In this document: one piece after another, positions 33,160-46,918 of the stretch | How the letters are laid out: each line of letters starts with the position of its first letter | Position numbering within the stretch: position 1 is the first letter of the stretch | Assembly: GCA_039707655.1 (NCBI GenBank) | Contig: CM077676.1 | Coordinates: forward strand, 190,336,936 to 190,400,935 | Direction of reading: 5' to 3' | Origin: Elymus sibiricus | Taxonomy: Eukaryota > Streptophyta > Magnoliopsida > Poales > Poaceae | DNA length: 64,000 nucleotides | Notes under the pieces: generated by a model | Seen by the model: only the letters and a program-made list of their open reading frames with translations | Database searches by the model: none | Told to the model about the DNA's origin: nothing | Program-made: the position numbers and the translations under genes

Positions 33160-34336
33160 TAGCACTTCGGAATGCCGAAGTGCGTGTGATGTATAAAGAT
33201 TTCAAGTTATTTAATGAGTATGGTTGAATTTCCTCTCATATATTTATGTTTTGTTTTGAATATTCCTCCTGTTTGACCGTGTTGAACTGAAAGCGGCCAG
33301 TCGTCGGCTTCGACCCCTTTGTACAAAGTACAAAGGGTGCCCCCTTTAGGCATTCCTGACCCGTAGCCGACGTCTCGGTTCCCGAGGGAGGTCTGTGCAC
33401 ATAGGGGCTAGGGAATCGGACTATGATGGCTTTATAATTTTCACTTAGCCATAGGAGTTTGACGGTGGGGACTGATGACGAGCCCCCAGTGTGTGAAGTG
33501 GTCGGCCTAGTCAACCGAGGTTTTATATCCTGCCCACCTCGGCGAATTTGAAGAAGAAGCCCTTCGTTTAACATAGGTGATCTCTAACGACACGTCGCTT
33601 GACGCGGTCTTCGGATGGCCGACCAGTTTTCGCTTACCCGGATAGTCAGTCTTCAGCTTTCTACACTGAGGCGCTTTGCCAGTTAAACTAGTGGCACTAT
33701 CGCAGTGGTTCTCCTGTTACACCCTTAGCCGAATTTGTCGGGAACGTAAGGGGTACACATAGGAGCCGGGCAACCCAACTATTGACCAAAATCTAGGTTC
33801 AAAACTGATGCATATAGTGCAACATCCGAGACGCCGAGTACTTCGGACTTTTGTTTCAGGGTGCAAAATTGAAACCCTTCAGCAATTGTATCTTAAAGAT
33901 GTGGGCAGTGCTTGTAAGAAAATGCGTTTGAAGACCTTTATGGGTACAATTTCTTTATTTCAGATGGCCAAGCTTTACATGCCGAACTCTTTGATGAAAG
34001 GGACTAAACAGGATACAATGCGTGTAAAGATAATGAGGGAGAAACTAAAATAAAACAGGGCGGATCATGTCATCGGGTCTATGAGCCCAGGCCGCTTCCT
34101 GCCGCACGTCTGCGTCTCCGTGCTATTGACTAGCTCGTCCTCGTTGATACCGGGGGTTGGTATTGTGCAGCTTTGGCCAAGCGTGCGCTTGATGCGTCCA
34201 TTGGTCGATCCCTTCGAAGAGGTCTGCAGCTGTTAATTGCGTGGTTGAAGCCACATGGGGGAATTTTCAGTGCGAAGTTGTGCACCCTGGGGATGTAGTG
34301 CCCCTTCCAAGGGAGGCGCGCGAGGAGCCCGTACCC
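33160..34336. other. Spacer between antisense gene and protease; pol missing
   Basis: Only short scattered frames occur. In autonomous Tat elements about 3-4 kb encoding reverse transcriptase, RNase H and integrase would lie here. None of their motifs is visible on either strand. Confidence 0.6.
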
Positions 34337-35179
34337 CTACTTGGGGTGGGGAGGTGCCTGTCCGAGGTCAATTAGCGCAGCCCGCATACGCTTTGAAGAG
34401 CTGGGGGTGCGTTTACCGCCACGGGAGGCCTCCTCAGATGCCTGTCCCTCGGCTGCGAAAGCCGCAGTCTGCTCTTCCGTCCGGAGAGAGCGTTCGGTGT
34501 TACCATTTACTGTGATAACGCCGTTGGGTCCCGGCATCTTGAGCTTGAGATAGGCGTAATGCGGGACTGCATTAAAGCGGGTGAATGTGTTGCGTCCTAG
34601 GAGCGCATGGTATCCGTTGCGAAAAGGTACGATGTCGAAGATTAACTCTTCGCTCCTGAAGTTCTCGGGCGATCCGAATACCACCTCTAGAGACACGGTT
34701 CCTATGCAGTGAGCCTCGACCCCTGGTATTACACCTTTAAAGGTGGTGCTGCTGGGCTTGATCCGAGATGAGTCAATCCCCATCTTCCGTACTATGTCCT
34801 CATAGATCGAGTTGAGGCTGCTTCCTCCATCCATAAGGACGCGCGTCAGGTGAAAACCATTGACGATCGGGTCCAGGACGAGCGCGGTCGACCCGCCATG
34901 CCTGATGCTCGTCGGGTTGTCATGCTTGTCAAATGTGATCGGGTAAGCTGACCACGGATTGTACTTCAGGGCCACAGGCTCTAACGCGTAGATGTCTTGA
35001 AGTACGCATTTCCTCTCCCTCTTGGGGATGTGGGTAACGTAAATCATGTTTACTTCTGTTACCTCATTAGGAAACTTGTTTTGGCCTCCATTGTTTGGCT
35101 GCCGAGGTTCATCCTCGTCTTCACTGCGATTTTGGGTTTTATGCTGACCCTCTGTCGCTATCTTGCCGGCCTGCTTCAA
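34337..35179 (-). pseudogene. Aspartic protease region of Tat-2
   Basis: This minus-strand frame carries the active-site block VLMDGGSSLNSIYEDIVRKM, the DGG form seen in Tat-group proteases, and later ALLGRNTFTRFNAVPHYAYL, the usual second half of the fold. It ends at a stop after QAPPHPK at 34,337, after which no reverse-transcriptase motif follows. A linker rich in basic residues precedes it. The protease domain itself looks intact over about 150 residues. Confidence 0.8.
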
Positions 35180-36371
35180 GACCCAGCAATTCCTGTTGGT
35201 GTGGGTTGCTGGTTTTTCTTGGGTGCCATGAATTTGGCACGGTCGATCCAGGATCTTGTCAAGCTAGCTCGGTCCATCCTTGTTCCCTTTAAAGGGCTTT
35301 CTTTTCTATCCGGATCGAGGTCCGGTGAAGCCTGCATTGACTGCTGCGTCTTCTGTGTCGCTTCCGCCATTTCTATGCATGCGCTTATTTTTATTGCGCT
35401 TAGGCTTACCATTGGCGCCACGAGTCTTCGAGGTCCCCGCCTCACCGTCGTGTGTGCTGCGGGCCAACCAACTGTCCTCTCCCCCGCAAAAGCAGGTCAT
35501 GAGCGAGGTTAGGGCTGCCATGGTCCTCGGTTTGTCCTGGCCGAGCTGGCGGGCGAGCCACTCATCTCGGATGTTGTTCTTGAATGCAGCGATGGCCTCG
35601 GCGTTTGAGCAGTCTATGATCTGGTTCTTTTTAGTAAGAAACTGGTTCCAGAATTTCCGAGCTGATTCGCCAGGCTATTGAGTGACACGGCTGAGGTCAT
35701 CGGTGTCCGGAGGTCGGATGTAGGTTCCTTGGAAATTTGCCCGGAAGGCGTCTTCAAGAGCTTCCCAGCTTCCGATGGAGTGGGGAGGCAGGCTATTCAG
35801 CCAGTGCCTTGCCGGCCCTTTTAGTTTGAGTGGCAGGTACTTGATGGCATGGAGGTCATCTCCATTGGCCATGTGTATATGGAGAAGAAAGTCTTCAATC
35901 CATACGGCTGGGTCCGTGGTGCCATCGTACGATTCTATGCTGATGGGTTTAAACCCATCTGGGAACTGGTGTTCCATTACCCTATCTGTAAAACAGATCG
36001 GGTGGGCTGGTCCTCGGAACCGAGCGGTGTCGTACCGGGCTTCAGGAGAGAACCTTCTTTGAGTTTGATCTCGGGCGCGGCCGTTCCTGTCCAACCAGGC
36101 GGCGTAGCCGTCGTGCCCGGCCGGAGCGCGTCCTCTTGATCCGTAAATGGACCGGGATGGCGCCCGGTTTGCCTCTATCCGACGTCGAACGTCCTGAGGC
36201 TCAAGATAGTCCACAGGGTCCTTGCCATGATGGCGTGGAGCTGGTTGAGTGTGGAAATCTTCCCACGCAAGCCTGTCGCATCTGCGAGGGGGGCGGTCAG
36301 GTGCCTCGGCGGTTAGTTCATCATCGAATTCAGGCAGTAGACGCCTGCGTGTATAAGATTTAGGCGCACTG
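35180..36371 (-). pseudogene. gag of Tat-2, C-terminal part with the retrotransposon gag domain
   Basis: The frame is open from the insertion point at 36,371 down to a stop at 35,675 and then, in the same frame, to 35,306. It contains ESYDGTTDPAVWIEDFLLHI, LKGPARHWLNSLPPHSIGSW and EDAFRANFQGTY, the core of Retrotrans_gag (PF03732). The tail is basic (KPKRNKNKRMHRNGG), followed by a shift into the region leading to protease. Its upstream parts are at 43,179-43,418 and 52,952-53,942, separated by two later insertions. Reading frame is kept across both insertion points when the inserts and one target copy are disregarded. Confidence 0.85.
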
Positions 36372-37929
36372 TGCTACTTGTAGTCTGCGTTGGTATTTCC
36401 CCGAAGAGGAGAGGATGTAGCAGTACTATAGAGATAAGTATTTCCCTCAGTTAAGAACCAAGGTTATCAATCTAGTAGGAGAACCAAGCAAAATTCTGTT
36501 AAGCGCACCTGCACACACAAGAGCAAACACTTGCACCGAACGCAAATAAGAGGGTTGTCAATCCTCTTAGCGGTTATTTGCAAGGATTAAATCTTATCGA
36601 GGTAAATAGATAAACAAAACTACTAATTAAAATAAAAGTAAATAAATTGCAGCAAGGTATGTTTAGGTTTTTTATATAATAAAGATAGACCCGGGGACCA
36701 TAGTTTTCACTAGAGGCTTCTCTCTTGAGCACATAAACATACGGTGGGTAAACAAATTACTGTTGGGCAATTGATAGAAAAGCAAATAATTATGACGGAT
36801 TCATGGCAATGATCATGTATATAGGCATCACGTCCGAGACAAGTAGACCGACTCCTGTCTGCATCTACTACTATTACTCCACCCATCGACCGCTATCCAG
36901 CATGCATCTAGGGTATTAAGTATGAAACAGAGTAACGCCTTAAGCAAGATGACATGATGTAGAGAAGCAAATTCAAGCAATATGAATAAACCCCATATTT
37001 TTATCCTTAATGGCAACAATACAAATACGTGTCATGTCCCTTTCTGTCACTGGGATTGAGCACCGCAAGATTGAACCCATCACAAAGCACCTCTCCCATT
37101 GCAAGATAAATCAATCTAGTAGGCCAAACTAAACCGATAGATCGGAGAGAAATACAAAGCTATAACAATCATGCATAAAAGAGTTCAGAGAAGACTCAAA
37201 TATTTCTCATGAATAATCTGATCAAAAACTCACAATTCATCGGATCCCAACAAACACACCGCAAAAGAAGATTACATCGGATAGAACTCCAAGAACATCG
37301 AGGAGAACATTGTATTGAAGATCAAAGAGAGAGAAAAAGCCATCTAGCTACTAGCTATGGACCCGTAGGTCTGTGGTAAACTACTCACACATCATCGGAA
37401 GGGCGACAAGGTTGATGTAGAAGCCCTCCGTGATCAATTCCCCCTCCAGCAAAGTACCGGAAAAGGCCTCCAGATGGGATCGCGGAAGAATAGAGGCTTG
37501 TGGCGGCGGAAAAGTTTTCTCTTCTGGCTCTCTAGGGGTTTCCCAATATTTGTGAATTTATAGAAGTAGAATTAGGTCAAACGGAGTCACATGGGCCCCA
37601 CGAGGTACCACGGCGTGCCCCCCCTGGGGCGCGCCCTAGTGCCTTGTGAAGCCTCCGTGAGGCTTCTGGCCTCCTCCCGAAACTTCCCAGGCTTCTTTTG
37701 TCTAGAAAAAAATCTCGAAAAAGTTTAGTGGCATTTGGACTTCATTTGGTACAGTTTCTCTGAAAAGCCAAAAACAAGCAGAAAACAACAACTGGCACTA
37801 GGCACTGGGTTAATAGGTTAGTCCCCAAAAATGATATATAATTGCATACAATTGCATGTAAAAGCATCCGAGATTGATACTATAATAGCATGGAACAATA
37901 AAAAATTATAGATACGTTGGAGACGTATC
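36372..37929 (-). repeat. 3' LTR of Athila-2
   Basis: On the plus strand it starts TGCTACTTGTAGTC and ends GGAGACGTATCA. The minus-strand polypurine tract GGAATTAAGCTTGGGGATGC adjoins it at 37,930-37,950. Confidence 0.9.
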
Positions 37930-38689
37930 AAGCATCCCCAAGCTTAATTCCTGCTCGTCCTCGAGTAGGTAAATGATAAAAACAGAATTTTTGATGTGGA
38001 ATGCTACCTATCATGTTTCATCATGTAATCTCTCTCTTACGTTATGAATAATAATATACAAATGATTCAAAGCAATAGTCTATAATTTGATATAAAGACA
38101 TCAATACTCAGGGATACTAGCAAACAATCATGTCTTTCAAAATAAAAATGCTAAAGAATGTTATCCCTACAAAATCATATAATCCTGTCATGCTCCATCT
38201 TCTTCACACAAAGTATTTATCATGAACAACCCCGGTTTTAGCCAAGCAATTGGTTCATACTTTTTAACGCGCTTCAGCTTTTTCAACTCCCACTCAATAC
38301 ATGAGCGCAAGCCATGGATATAGCACTATGGGTGGAATAGAGTATGGTGATAGAGATAAATAGGAGAAGTCAAAAATGGAGAAAGTCTCACATCAACGAG
38401 GCTAATCAACGGGCTATGGAGATGCCCATCAATTGATGGCAATGCGAGGAGTAGGGATTGCCATGCAATGGATGCACTAAGAGCTATAAGTGTATGAAAG
38501 CTGAACATGAAAACTAAGTGGGTACGCATCCAACTTGCTTGCTCATGAAGACCTCGGGCATTTGAGGAAGCCCGTCATCGGAATATACAAGCCAAGTTCT
38601 ATAATGAAAAATTCCCACTAGTATATGAAAGTGACAAAATAGGAGACTCTCTATATGAAAAACATGGTGCTACTCTGAAGCACAAGTGT

Positions 38690-38845
38690 GGAAAAAGATA
38701 GTAACTTTGCCCCTTCTCTCTTTTTCTCTCATTTATTTTTTTCTTTCCTTTTTTTCTCTCTCTTTTTTTTATATATTTTTTCTTTCCCTTTTTTTTCATG
38801 GCTCTTTTTCGCCTCTCTCTTTTTTCCTTTTTTTTTCGTCCGGAG
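38690..38845. repeat. Polypyrimidine tract (T/C-rich)
   Basis: About 150 bp is almost entirely T and C on the plus strand. It reads on the sense (minus) strand as a long A/G run encoding only lysine/glutamate-type low complexity. Apparent ORFs over it are not genes. Confidence 0.85.
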
Positions 38846-40851
38846 TCTCATCCCGACTTGTGGGGAATCATAGCCACCATCATCCTTTCCTCACTGGGAC
38901 AATGCTCTAATAATGATGATCATCACACCTCTATTTACTTACAACTCAAAATTACAACTCGATACTAGAAAAAATATGACTCTATATGAATGCCCCTGGC
39001 AGTGTACCAGGATGTGCAATGATGCTAGCGGAACATGTATAACAATGAGAAACGGTGGCTGAGCCACAAATACTATGTCAGCTATATGATCATGCAAAGC
39101 AATATGACAATGATGATGTGTGTCATAAAAATGGAACGGTGGAAGTTGCATGGCAATATATCTCGGAATGGCTATGGAAATGCCATGATAGGTAGGTATG
39201 GTGGCTGTTTTGAGGAAGATATAAAGAGGCTTATGTGTGTGATAGAGCGTATCATATCACGGGGTTTGGATGCACCGGCGAAGTTTGCACCAACTCTCGA
39301 TGTGAGAAAGGGCAATGCATGGTACCGAAGAGGCTAGCAAATTGCGGAAGGGTGAGAGTGCGTATAATCCATGGACTCACATTAGTCATGAAGAACTCAC
39401 ATACTTATTGCGAAAGTTTATTAGCCCTCGAAGCAAAGTACTACTACGCATGCCCCTAGGGGGAGGTTGGTAGGAGTTTACCATCGCGCGCCCCCGACCG
39501 CCACCCAAAGGAAGACAATCAAGAATAAATCATGCTCCAACTTCTTAGCATAACGACAGATCATACGTGCATGCTTCGGGAATCACAAACCTTAACACAA
39601 TTATTCTTACTAAACCACAATTATCTACTAATACATCCCTATATTACCATCTTAATATCGCAAAACTATTGCAAGGAATCAAATTTATCATATTCAGTGA
39701 TCTACATGAAAGTTTTTATTATATCCCTCTTGAATACCTATCATATCAGGACCAAATTCATAACCCGTGCATATTACCATTGCTATCATGAGTCTCTCAA
39801 AAAGATATAAGTGAAGCATGAGAGTGCAACTATTTCTTTAAAATATCATCACCGCCGTGCTCTAAAAGATATAAGTGAAGCACTAGAGCAACTGCCTAGC
39901 TCAAAAGATATAAGTGAAGCACATAGAGTATTCTAACAAATCACAAATAATGTGTTTCCCTCTCAAAAAGGTGTGTTCAGCAAAGATGATTGTGACAAAC
40001 TAAAAAGCAAATAAAAGCAAACAAACTATTTCACAAGATGCTCCAAGTAAAACACATATCATGTGATGAATAAAAATATAGCTCCAAGTGAGTTACCGAT
40101 AGATTGTAGACGAAAGAGGGGATGCCTTCTGGGGCATCCCCAAGTTTATACGCTTGAGTCTTCCTTGAATATTACCTTGGGGTGCCTTGGGCATCCCCAA
40201 GCTTAGGCTCTTGCCACTCCTTATTCCTTTGTCCATCGTAGTCTCACCCAAAACTTGAAAACTTCAGCACAAAAACTCAACAGAAACCTCGTGAGATCCG
40301 TTAGTATAACAAACAAATCTTTAATTTTAGGTACTGTAGTAAATTGATTCATATTTAATATTGGCATAATGCTACTATACTCCAACTTCTCCATGACTCA
40401 TACCCCCCGATACGATCCATAGATTCATCAAAATAAGCAAACTATGTAATAAAAACAGAATCTGTCTAAAACAAAACAGTCTGTAAAGATCTATTTAAAA
40501 ACCATACTTCTGTAACTCCAAAAATTCTGAAAAATTATTACAACGTTGGAAATTAAAATATGAATACTGTGTAAAAATTTCAGATTTTTATGACACTCCA
40601 GTACAGAACTAAAATTCCAGCACTGGACGCAAAACTTTCTGTTTTCTAAACAGCATCAATTATACTATCTTCCAAATCATCCCAAAGGCATTACTTTTCA
40701 CAAACACTAATTAAAACATAATCATAACAGAAGCTATAATCATGCAAACACTCAAGAACTTTAGGTAAAAGCAAAAATTTATTTTATTCATTGGGTTGCC
40801 TCCCAACAAGCGCTATTGTTTTATGCCCCTAGCTAGGCATAATGCATAGTT

Positions 40852-41345
40852 TCAAGTGTTGTCATCCTTGGTTTTTACTACTTTAGAAGGATTGGTCTCG
40901 AACCCGGGAGGCTCCTTGCGCTTCCCATGATTTTCAGAAAATAAAGCAACTTTACTATCTAAAGTGTCTAACTTCTTATTGCAAATAGTAAGGAGATTAT
41001 TCATACGATTGAGGTTACCGCTCACATTTTTAAGGGGTTCATTAGACTTTTGTAATTCCACCAATTTTTTTTGTATGTCACCTAGCTTTTCAAAAATTTG
41101 AATCCATTCTTGAGTATAATTAGGTCCTTTTTACAATGGTGGGGACCCCACTATTCCCTCTATTAGTTCATAAGTTGTATTAGGGTCACTATCAATAAAA
41201 TTTCCTTTGGTAGAACAGTCCAAGAGTTGTCTATTGGGCATAGTTAGCCCTACATAAAAGTTTTGCAACAAAATTTTCATATCTCCTTTTATAGTGCAAA
41301 CACGATAAGATTCAATTATCCTATACCAAGCGTCTTTCAAATTTT
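40852..41345 (-). pseudogene. gag fragments of Athila-2
   Basis: Two minus-strand pieces remain. One (about 41,340-41,131) reads KDAWYRIIESYRVCTIKGDM and LLQNFYVGLTMPNRQLLDC, the conserved centre of Athila gag. The other (41,064-40,852) is a lysine-rich segment (LLTICNKKLDTLDSKV) like the coiled linker downstream of gag. A stop separates them. The segments before and after are gone. Confidence 0.65.
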
Positions 41346-41616
41346 CTCCTTGTTTCTATTTGAAGTAAAGAACTTCAAAATCCGGAGACAGAGGAGGGAT
41401 AGTAGAACTAGTCATAATGGTAAGGCAAGCAAACTAGCAAATAAGCAAAAAATATTTTTGTGTTTTTGTAAAAAAAATTAGAAGTGGGGGAGATGAAAAC
41501 GAGAGGCAAATGCAAATAAAAGGTAAATAAAGTAAATGCAAGTGAATGATAATTTGTGCGAAGGTACTTGGTAATTTTGATGATGTCTCCCCGGCAACGG
41601 CGCCAAATATTCTTCT

Positions 41617-43173
41617 TGCTACTTGTAGTCTACGTTGGTATTTTCCCGAAGAGGAGAGGATGATGCGGTACAGTAGAGATAAGTATTTCCCTCAGTTAAG
41701 AACCAAAGTTATAAATCCAGTAGGAGAACCAAGCAAAATTCCGTTAAGCGCACCTGCACACACAAGAGCAAACACTTGCACCCAACGCAAATAAGAGGGT
41801 TGTCAATCCTCTTAGCGGTTATTTGCAAGGATTAAATCTTATCGAGGTAAATAGATAAACTAAACTACTAATTAAAATAAAAGTAAATAAATTGCAGCAA
41901 GGTATTTTTAGGTTTTTTATATAATAAAGATAGACCCGGGGACCATAGTTTTCACTAGAGGCTTCTCTCTTGAGCACATAAACATACGGTGGGTAAACAA
42001 ATTACTGTTGGGCAATTGATAGAAAAGCAAATAATTATGATGGATTCATGGCAATGATCATGTATATAGGCATCACGTCTGAGACAAGTAGACCGACTCC
42101 TGCCTGCATCTACTACTATTACTCCACCCATCGACCGCTATCCAGCATGCATCTAGGGTATTAAGTATGAAACCGAGTAACGCCTTAAGCAAGATGACAT
42201 GATGTAGAGAAGCAAATTCAAGAAATATGAATAAAACCCATTTTTTATCCTTAATGGAAAGAATACAAATATGTGTCATGTCCCTTTCTGTCACTGGGAT
42301 TGAGCACTGCAAGATTGAACCCATCACAAAGCACCTCTCCCATTGCAAGATAAATCAATCTAGTAGGCCAAACTAAACCGATAGATCGGAGAGAAATACA
42401 AATCTATAACAATCATGCATAAAAGAGTTTAGAGAAGACTCAAATATTTCTCATGAATAATTTGATCATAAACTCACAATTCATCGGATCCCAACAAACA
42501 CACCGCAAAAGAAGATTACATCGGATAGAACTCCAAGAACATCGAGGAGAACATTGTATTGAAGATCAAAGAGAGAGAAGAAGCCATCTAGCTACTAGCT
42601 ATGGACCCGTAGGTCTGTGGTAAACTACTCACACATCATCGGAAGGGCAGCAAGGTTGATGTAGAAGCCCTCCGTGATCGATTCCCCCTCCGGCAGAGTA
42701 CCGGAAAAGGCCTCCAAATGGGATCGCGGAAGAACAGAGGCTTGCGGTGGTGGAAGGGTTTTCCCTTCTGTATCTCTGGGGGTTTCCCAATATTTGTGAA
42801 TTTATAGAAGTGGAATTAGGTCAAACGAAGTCACGTGGGCCCCACAATTTACCACGGCGCGCCCCCCCGGGGCGCGCCCTAGTGCCTTGTGAAGCCTCCA
42901 TGAGGCTTCTGGCCTCCTCCCGAAGCTTCCCAGGTTTCTTTTGTCTAGAAAAAAATCTCCAAAAAGTTTAGTGGCATTTGGACTTCATTTGGTATTGTTT
43001 CTCTGAAAAGCCAAAAACAAGCATAAAACAGCAACCGGCACTAGGCACTGGGTAAATAGGTTAGTCCCAAAAAATGATATATAATTGCATACAATTGCAT
43101 ATAAAAACATCCAAGATTGATACTATAATAGCATGGAACAATAAAAAATTATAGATATGTTGGAGACGTATCA
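41617..43173 (-). repeat. 5' LTR of Athila-2
   Basis: It ends TATCA on the plus strand at 43,173 and begins TGCTACTTGTAG. The primer site 41,588-41,605 is separated from it by 11 bp. Confidence 0.9.
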
Positions 43174-43178
43174 CACTG

Positions 43179-43418
43179 CGGCACCGTTCTTCGAGGTCTT
43201 GCTCGGCCCAAAGTATCTCGACTCACTTGTCGTTGAGCGCATCCTCGTTAGCCTGCAGCTGCTGCTGCTTGCGCTTCATGCTTCGGGCGGTGGTGACTAG
43301 GCGCCGCCGAAAGCGTTCCTGCTCAACAGGGTCTTCGGGGACTATGAAGTCCTCGGTGCCGAGGTTTACGTCCTCCTCGGATTTCAGCATGTAATTGTCA
43401 TCGGCCCCTTCAAAGATG
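43179..43418 (-). pseudogene. gag of Tat-2, middle part
   Basis: This 240-bp remnant of the Tat-2 gag lies between two inserted elements. It encodes EDFIVPEDPVEQERFRRRLV, a charged segment, then a lysine/glutamine-rich stretch. One stop codon occurs at 43,223-43,225. The frame joins those of 52,952 and 36,371 without a shift. Confidence 0.75.
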
Positions 43419-44821
43419 TGATAACCCACAAGTATAGGGGATCGCAACAATTTTCGAGGGTAGAGTATTCAACCCAAATTTATTGATTCGACACAAGGGG
43501 AGCCAAAGAATATTTGCAAGTATTAGCAGTTGAGTTGTCAATTCAACAACACCTGGAAACTAAATATCTGCAGCAGAGTGATCAGTAGCACAGTAGTATG
43601 ATAGTTTGATAGCAGTAGCAATAATAGTAACAGTAGCAGTAACGGTAGCAGCAGTAGTTTTGTAGCAATTGTGACAGTAGTAACTTAGCAAACAACAATA
43701 TGTGAAAAACTCATAGGCATTGGATCGGTGATATTGTTAGATAACAGTCATCATGTAACAGTCATAACCTAGGGCGACACGGAACTAGCTCCAATTCATC
43801 AATGTAATGTAGGCATGTATTCCGTATATAGTCATACGTGCTTGCGATAAGAACTTGCATGACATCTTTTGTCCTACCCTCCCGTGGCAGCGGGGTCCAT
43901 AAGGAAACTAAGGGATATTAAGGCCTCCTTTTAATAGAGAACCGGAACAAAGCATTAACACATAGTGAATACATGAACTCCTCAAACTATGGCAATCACC
44001 GGAAAGAATCCCAATTATTGTCACCTTGGGGTATGCGGATCATAACACATAGCAGGTGCGTATAACTTGCAAGATCGGATCAAGAACACAAATATATTCA
44101 TGAAAATGTAAAGGGTTCAGATCTGGAATCATGGCACTCGGGCCCTAGTGACAAGCATTAAGCATATCAAAGTCATAGCAACATCAATCTCAGAACATAG
44201 TGGATACTAGGGATCAAGCCCTAACAAAACTAACTCGATTACATGATAAATCTCATCCAACTCATCACCGTCCAGCAAGCCTACGAAGGAATTACTCATT
44301 CCCGGCGGTGAGCATCATGAAATTGGTGATGAAGGATGGTTGATGATGACGATGCCGGAAGAGCCCCCTCTCCGGAGCCCCAAACGGACTCCAAATCTGG
44401 CCTCCCGATGAAGAACAGGAGGTGGCGGCGGTTCCGTGTCGTGAAATGCAATAAAACTTCCTCTCTTATTTTTTTCTCTGAAATTGTGAATTTATAGCGT
44501 TGGAATTAGGTCAGACGGAGCCACGTGGGCCCCATGAGGTACCAGGGCGCGCCTGGGGTGGTGGCGCGCCCTGGTGCCTCGTGGGCACTGGGTGGCCCCC
44601 CTCCAGTGGGTCTTGGTGACATTATTTTTTATATATTCCATAAAAAATCTCCAGAAAGTTTCATCCAATTCCAAGAACTTTTATTTCTGCACAAAAAACA
44701 ACACCATGGCAATTCTGCTGAAAACAATGTCAGTCCGGGTTAGTTCCATTCAAATCATGCAAATTAGGGGCCAAAACAAGAGCAAAAGTGTTTGGAAAAG
44801 TAGATACGGCGGAGATATATA
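43419..44821 (-). repeat. 3' LTR of Athila-3
   Basis: It starts TGATAACCCACAAGTATAGG. The inner end is altered to GGAGATATATATGC instead of GGAGACGTATCA, and the phrase TATATATGCTTAAATAGTG recurs 55 bp further on (44,873). A GC-rich palindrome with about 21-bp arms lies at 44,533-44,585. Confidence 0.85.
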
Positions 44822-46918
44822 TGCTTAAATAGTGAAAGAAAAACTTTTACAAACTCTTTTGTTCTTGTATCTATATATATGCTTAAATAGTGCCCAGGTT
44901 TTCAACAAAGATTATAACTAACCATGCAAATGATGATTCTTAGAAATTATAATCACTCATATCAATGGCATAATCAACTAGCGAGCAGTAATAAGATATA
45001 TCAAATGCCAACACTTTGTCAAAATGATCATGATATAATATGACAACATGGTATCTCGCTAGCCCTTTCTGAGACCGCAAAACATAAATGCAGAGCACCT
45101 CCAAAGTTCAAGCCGCGACTAAACATTGTAATTCATGGTAGAAGAGATCCAGTCATGATGCACACAACATTAACTATTCACAATGCATGAGAATGACAAT
45201 AGTGCTCTCAGGGCTGGTGCTTATTTGAGAAGGTGATGACTCAACAATAAAAGTAAAATAACATAAAAGTAAATAGATAGGCCCTTCGCAGAGGGGAGCA
45301 TGGATTTGCAGAGGTGCCAAAGATCGAAGCTTAAATCAGGGATAAATAAAATTTTGGGAGGTATGCCTTTCTTGTCAACATCACGACCGAGAGTTTTCAA
45401 TATCTTCCATGCTAAACACATTTGCAGCGGTTCCGAAGCGATAAAGTAAAGTTTACTCCCCCTCCACCAACAATCACAAGCCATGGCTAGCCGAATCCTC
45501 GGGTGCCCTCCATACCAACAACTTTCCGGGGGAGTTTGTTTTATTATTTTGCAATTTTAATAATGGGACTGGGCATCCCGATTACCAGCCCCTCTCGTGC
45601 AAGGACAAGTGAATCAACACTCATCATGAGAATAACCCGCTTAGCATGGAAGATACTGACCGCCCCCGGTCGCTCCATGAGCGGTACGGGCACACAAAAC
45701 AGATGTTCATTTGAATATTTAGGGGTGGCACATGTAAATTTAATTAGAACGGCAGAGTAATACCGCATATAGGTAGATATAGTGGACTCATTTGGAATAA
45801 CTTTAGGTTTAAGGGTTTTGATGCACAAGCAACATTCCCGCTTAGTACAGGCGAAGGCTAGCAAATAGATTGAGAAGCGACCAGCTAGAGAGTGAAAACG
45901 GTCATAATCATGCATTATGAATAATCAACATTGAATAGTTGCATGAGTAGGATATAAACACCATGAACATAAATATCGTGAAGGCTATGTTGGTTTTGAA
46001 TCAACTACATGCGTGAACATGTGCCAAGTCAAGGCACTTGAAACATTCAGAGGAGGATACTATATCATCATACTACATCACAATAATTTTAATGCATGTT
46101 GACACTCAAGATAAATCATTATCCACTCATAGCTACTTAAGCATGGCATGAGCAACTATAATCTCTAATTGTCATCATAAACATGTTTAATCATAACATG
46201 CTGAACCATGGATACTGAGTTAAACATATTTACAAAAACAAAGAATAAGTTGAGTTCATACCCGCTTCTCCTTGCCACAGTCACTTCATCAAATCATCGT
46301 CATTATTGCCTTTCACTTGCACGACCGAATGATATGAAAATAATAATAATAGTGCAAGAGTGCCATGGACTAAGCTGGAATCTGCAAGCATTTTATTCAA
46401 AGGAGAAGACAAGGTAATATGGGCTCTTTGTTAGATCAACAATAATGCATATGAGAGCCACTCAACATTTTCATCGTGGTCTTCTCCTTACAATGACTCA
46501 ACAAAAGAAAAGAATTTCAGAGAAAAACACTGAAATATTTTTGGACTTTTTAGTTTTTCTAAAGAAAACGAAATAAAGAAGAAAAATGAAAAACGAGAAA
46601 AGAAAACTATTTACACAGGAAAGCTCCCAACAAGTAAAAGAAGAAACGAGAAATCTTTTTGGGTTTTCTTTTACTACTACGAAACTACAACTAATTAAAC
46701 TAGAAAGAAAAACCAAAAAGAAGCGAGAAATATTTTTGGATTTTTTCAAAGTTTTTCAAACACACAAGAAGAAAGCGAGAAAAATAAAATTAACATGGAT
46801 TATACAATGAAAAAGTATGAACACCAACAACTGGAATGAAATGTGTGAGCATGAATGTAATGTCGGTGAGAAATACGTACTCCCCCAAGCTTAGGCTTTT
46901 GCCTAGCTTGGTCTACGG

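Larger units (their letters stand above)
36372..43173 (-). mobile_element. Athila-2: non-autonomous Athila-type element
   Basis: LTRs lie at 36,372-37,929 and 41,617-43,173 (about 1,558 bp) with target duplication CACTG (36,367-36,371; 43,174-43,178). The tRNA-Asp primer site is on the minus strand at 41,588-41,605, and the polypurine tract lies beside 37,930. LTRs resemble those of Athila-1. The 3.7-kb body keeps only gag fragments near the 5' end and a long noncoding region with a polypyrimidine run (38,690-38,845). It was inserted into the gag of Tat-2. Confidence 0.9.

Noticed and set aside
38599..38910. Lysine-rich and phenylalanine/serine-rich ORFs on both strands
   Set aside because: They are translations of a polypyrimidine tract and have no sign of coding constraint.
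43560..43680. AGCAGTAGCAATAATAG low-complexity run as a separate microsatellite locus
   Set aside because: It is an ordinary part of the Athila-3 LTR and occurs in both LTR copies.
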